Shown in pieces: positions 13,717 through 14,306 of a stretch of 14,306 bases of DNA. Origin of the DNA: an uncultured Collinsella sp. (GTDB lineage: Bacteria > Actinomycetota > Coriobacteriia > Coriobacteriales > Coriobacteriaceae); the NCBI GenBank assembly GCA_900754275.1, contig CAAECF010000019.1, positions 1 to 14,306 of the forward strand. Direction: 5' to 3'. Both the position numbers and the translations under genes were made by a program. Below the pieces are notes generated by a model. The model did no database searches and had not been told where the DNA came from. It saw only the letters and a program-made list of their open reading frames with translations. Within the stretch, counting starts at the first letter, position 1, and every line of letters begins with the position of its first letter.

Positions 13717-13728
13717 GGAGGGGAGAGC

Positions 13729-14306
13729 ATGAACAACATCGTACTTGCCGTTCTGCAGGGCGTGGTCGTCATGGCCGTCGCACCGTTCTTCTCCGGTCTC
13801 GGCCGCGTGATCCGCGCCAAGATGCACAACCGTCGCGGCCCCAGCATCATGCAGGACTACCGCGACCTGGCCAAGCTCTTTGCGCGCCCCGAGTCCCAGA
13901 GCGAGGATGCGAGCTTTGCGCTGCGCATCATGCCGCCGCTGTTCTTCGCCGTCGCCTTTATGCTCGCGATGGGTCTGCCGCTCTTTACGGCACAGTGCCC
14001 CATCCCGGTCTTTGGTGACGCCATCACCATCATGTACAGCCTGGCACTCGCCCGCTTCTTCTTCGCCCTCTGCGGTGTGGATTCGTCCAACGCCTACGCC
14101 GGTATCGGCGGCGTCCGCGAGCTGCTCATGAGCGTGCTCATCGAGCCGTCCATGCTGCTGGCGCTGTTTGCCGCCGCCCTGGTGTGCGGTTCCACCGACA
14201 TCGCCACCATGGGTCAGCACATCATGACGGGCGCCATCGACGCGCCGGTCGCCGTGATCCTCGCCGGCATCGCCTTTGCGATTGCCTGCTACATGGAACT
14301 CGGCAA
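13729..14306 (+). CDS. hyfC: Hydrogenase-4 component C, NuoH-like membrane subunit, partial
   Basis: The first 192 residues are present; the gene runs off the right edge, where family members have a little over 300. ATG 13729 follows a TAAGGAGGGG ribosome site that includes the hyfB stop. After an N-terminal membrane helix comes the NuoH/HyfC/HycD signature NRRGPSIMQDYRDLAKL (about 34-50), a cytoplasmic loop that packs against the hydrogenase small subunit. Further helices follow, with LALARFFFALCGVDSSNAYAGIGGVRELLMSVLIEPSMLLAL, including the conserved GxxRE and E-P loop charges near the quinone-chamber equivalent. It anchors the hydrogenase arm to HyfB. Order A-B-C matches hyf operons, so D onward is expected to the right. 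Confidence 0.93.
   Translation, partial: MNNIVLAVLQGVVVMAVAPFFSGLGRVIRAKMHNRRGPSIMQDYRDLAKLFARPESQSEDASFALRIMPPLFFAVAFMLAMGLPLFTAQCPIPVFGDAITIMYSLALARFFFALCGVDSSNAYAGIGGVRELLMSVLIEPSMLLALFAAALVCGSTDIATMGQHIMTGAIDAPVAVILAGIAFAIACYMELG

Noticed and set aside
11806..14220. 804-codon minus-strand open frame opposite hyfB/hyfC
   Set aside because: It is a shadow of the GC-rich hyf genes: His/Gly/Asp-rich composition mirrors the plus-strand codons, and the plus strand has clear conserved proteins.

Overview
The window looks like chromosome from a gut actinobacterium of the class Coriobacteriia, most likely Collinsella or a close relative. This is inferred from the high GC with G/C-ending codons, the anaerobic lifestyle implied by the genes, the selenocysteine usage and a Hyf-type formate hydrogenlyase. 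No species-level marker was seen.

Layout. (1) 1-4599, plus strand: a selenium gene cluster. It holds the tail of an acyl-CoA dehydratase activase-like protein, a GT4 glycosyltransferase, selD, yedF, a DUF3343 Se/S-carrier-like gene and a cysteine desulfurase, closed by a strong intrinsic terminator. selD is itself a selenoprotein gene: it starts at 1410 and reads through an in-frame TGA at 1458, so a stop-based gene call loses its catalytic N-terminus. (2) 4622-5980: a BrnQ-type branched-chain amino acid transporter. (3) 5992-6276: a consensus promoter, tRNA-Pro(TGG), tRNA-Gly(TCC) and a terminator. (4) 6229-6970: about 740 bases without a gene, filled with structured repeats. These are a duplicated tRNA-Gly tail with its terminator, a cluster of tight hairpins, and an element of about 438 bp with imperfect 35-bp terminal inverted repeats and long internal palindromes. 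(5) 6971-7763, minus strand: a toxin-antitoxin pair, a RelB/DinJ-like antitoxin followed by a PIN-domain toxin. (6) 7764-8192: an AT-rich divergent intergenic region with regularly spaced repeats and a perfect 11-bp dyad. (7) 8193-14306, plus strand: hydN, fdhF (Sec140 at TGA 9204-9206), hyfA, hyfB and the start of hyfC, running off the right edge.

How the parts fit together. SelD makes selenophosphate from selenide. YedF, the DUF3343 protein and the desulfurase probably mobilise or deliver selenium. Sec-tRNA then serves at least two UGA codons in this window, one in selD and one in fdhF. FdhF oxidises formate, and HydN/HyfA iron-sulfur proteins pass electrons to the Hyf membrane hydrogenase, of which only HyfA, HyfB and part of HyfC are visible. 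The selenium supply genes thus sit about 4 kb from a major selenium consumer, separated by a tRNA locus carrying repeat and toxin-antitoxin accessory DNA.
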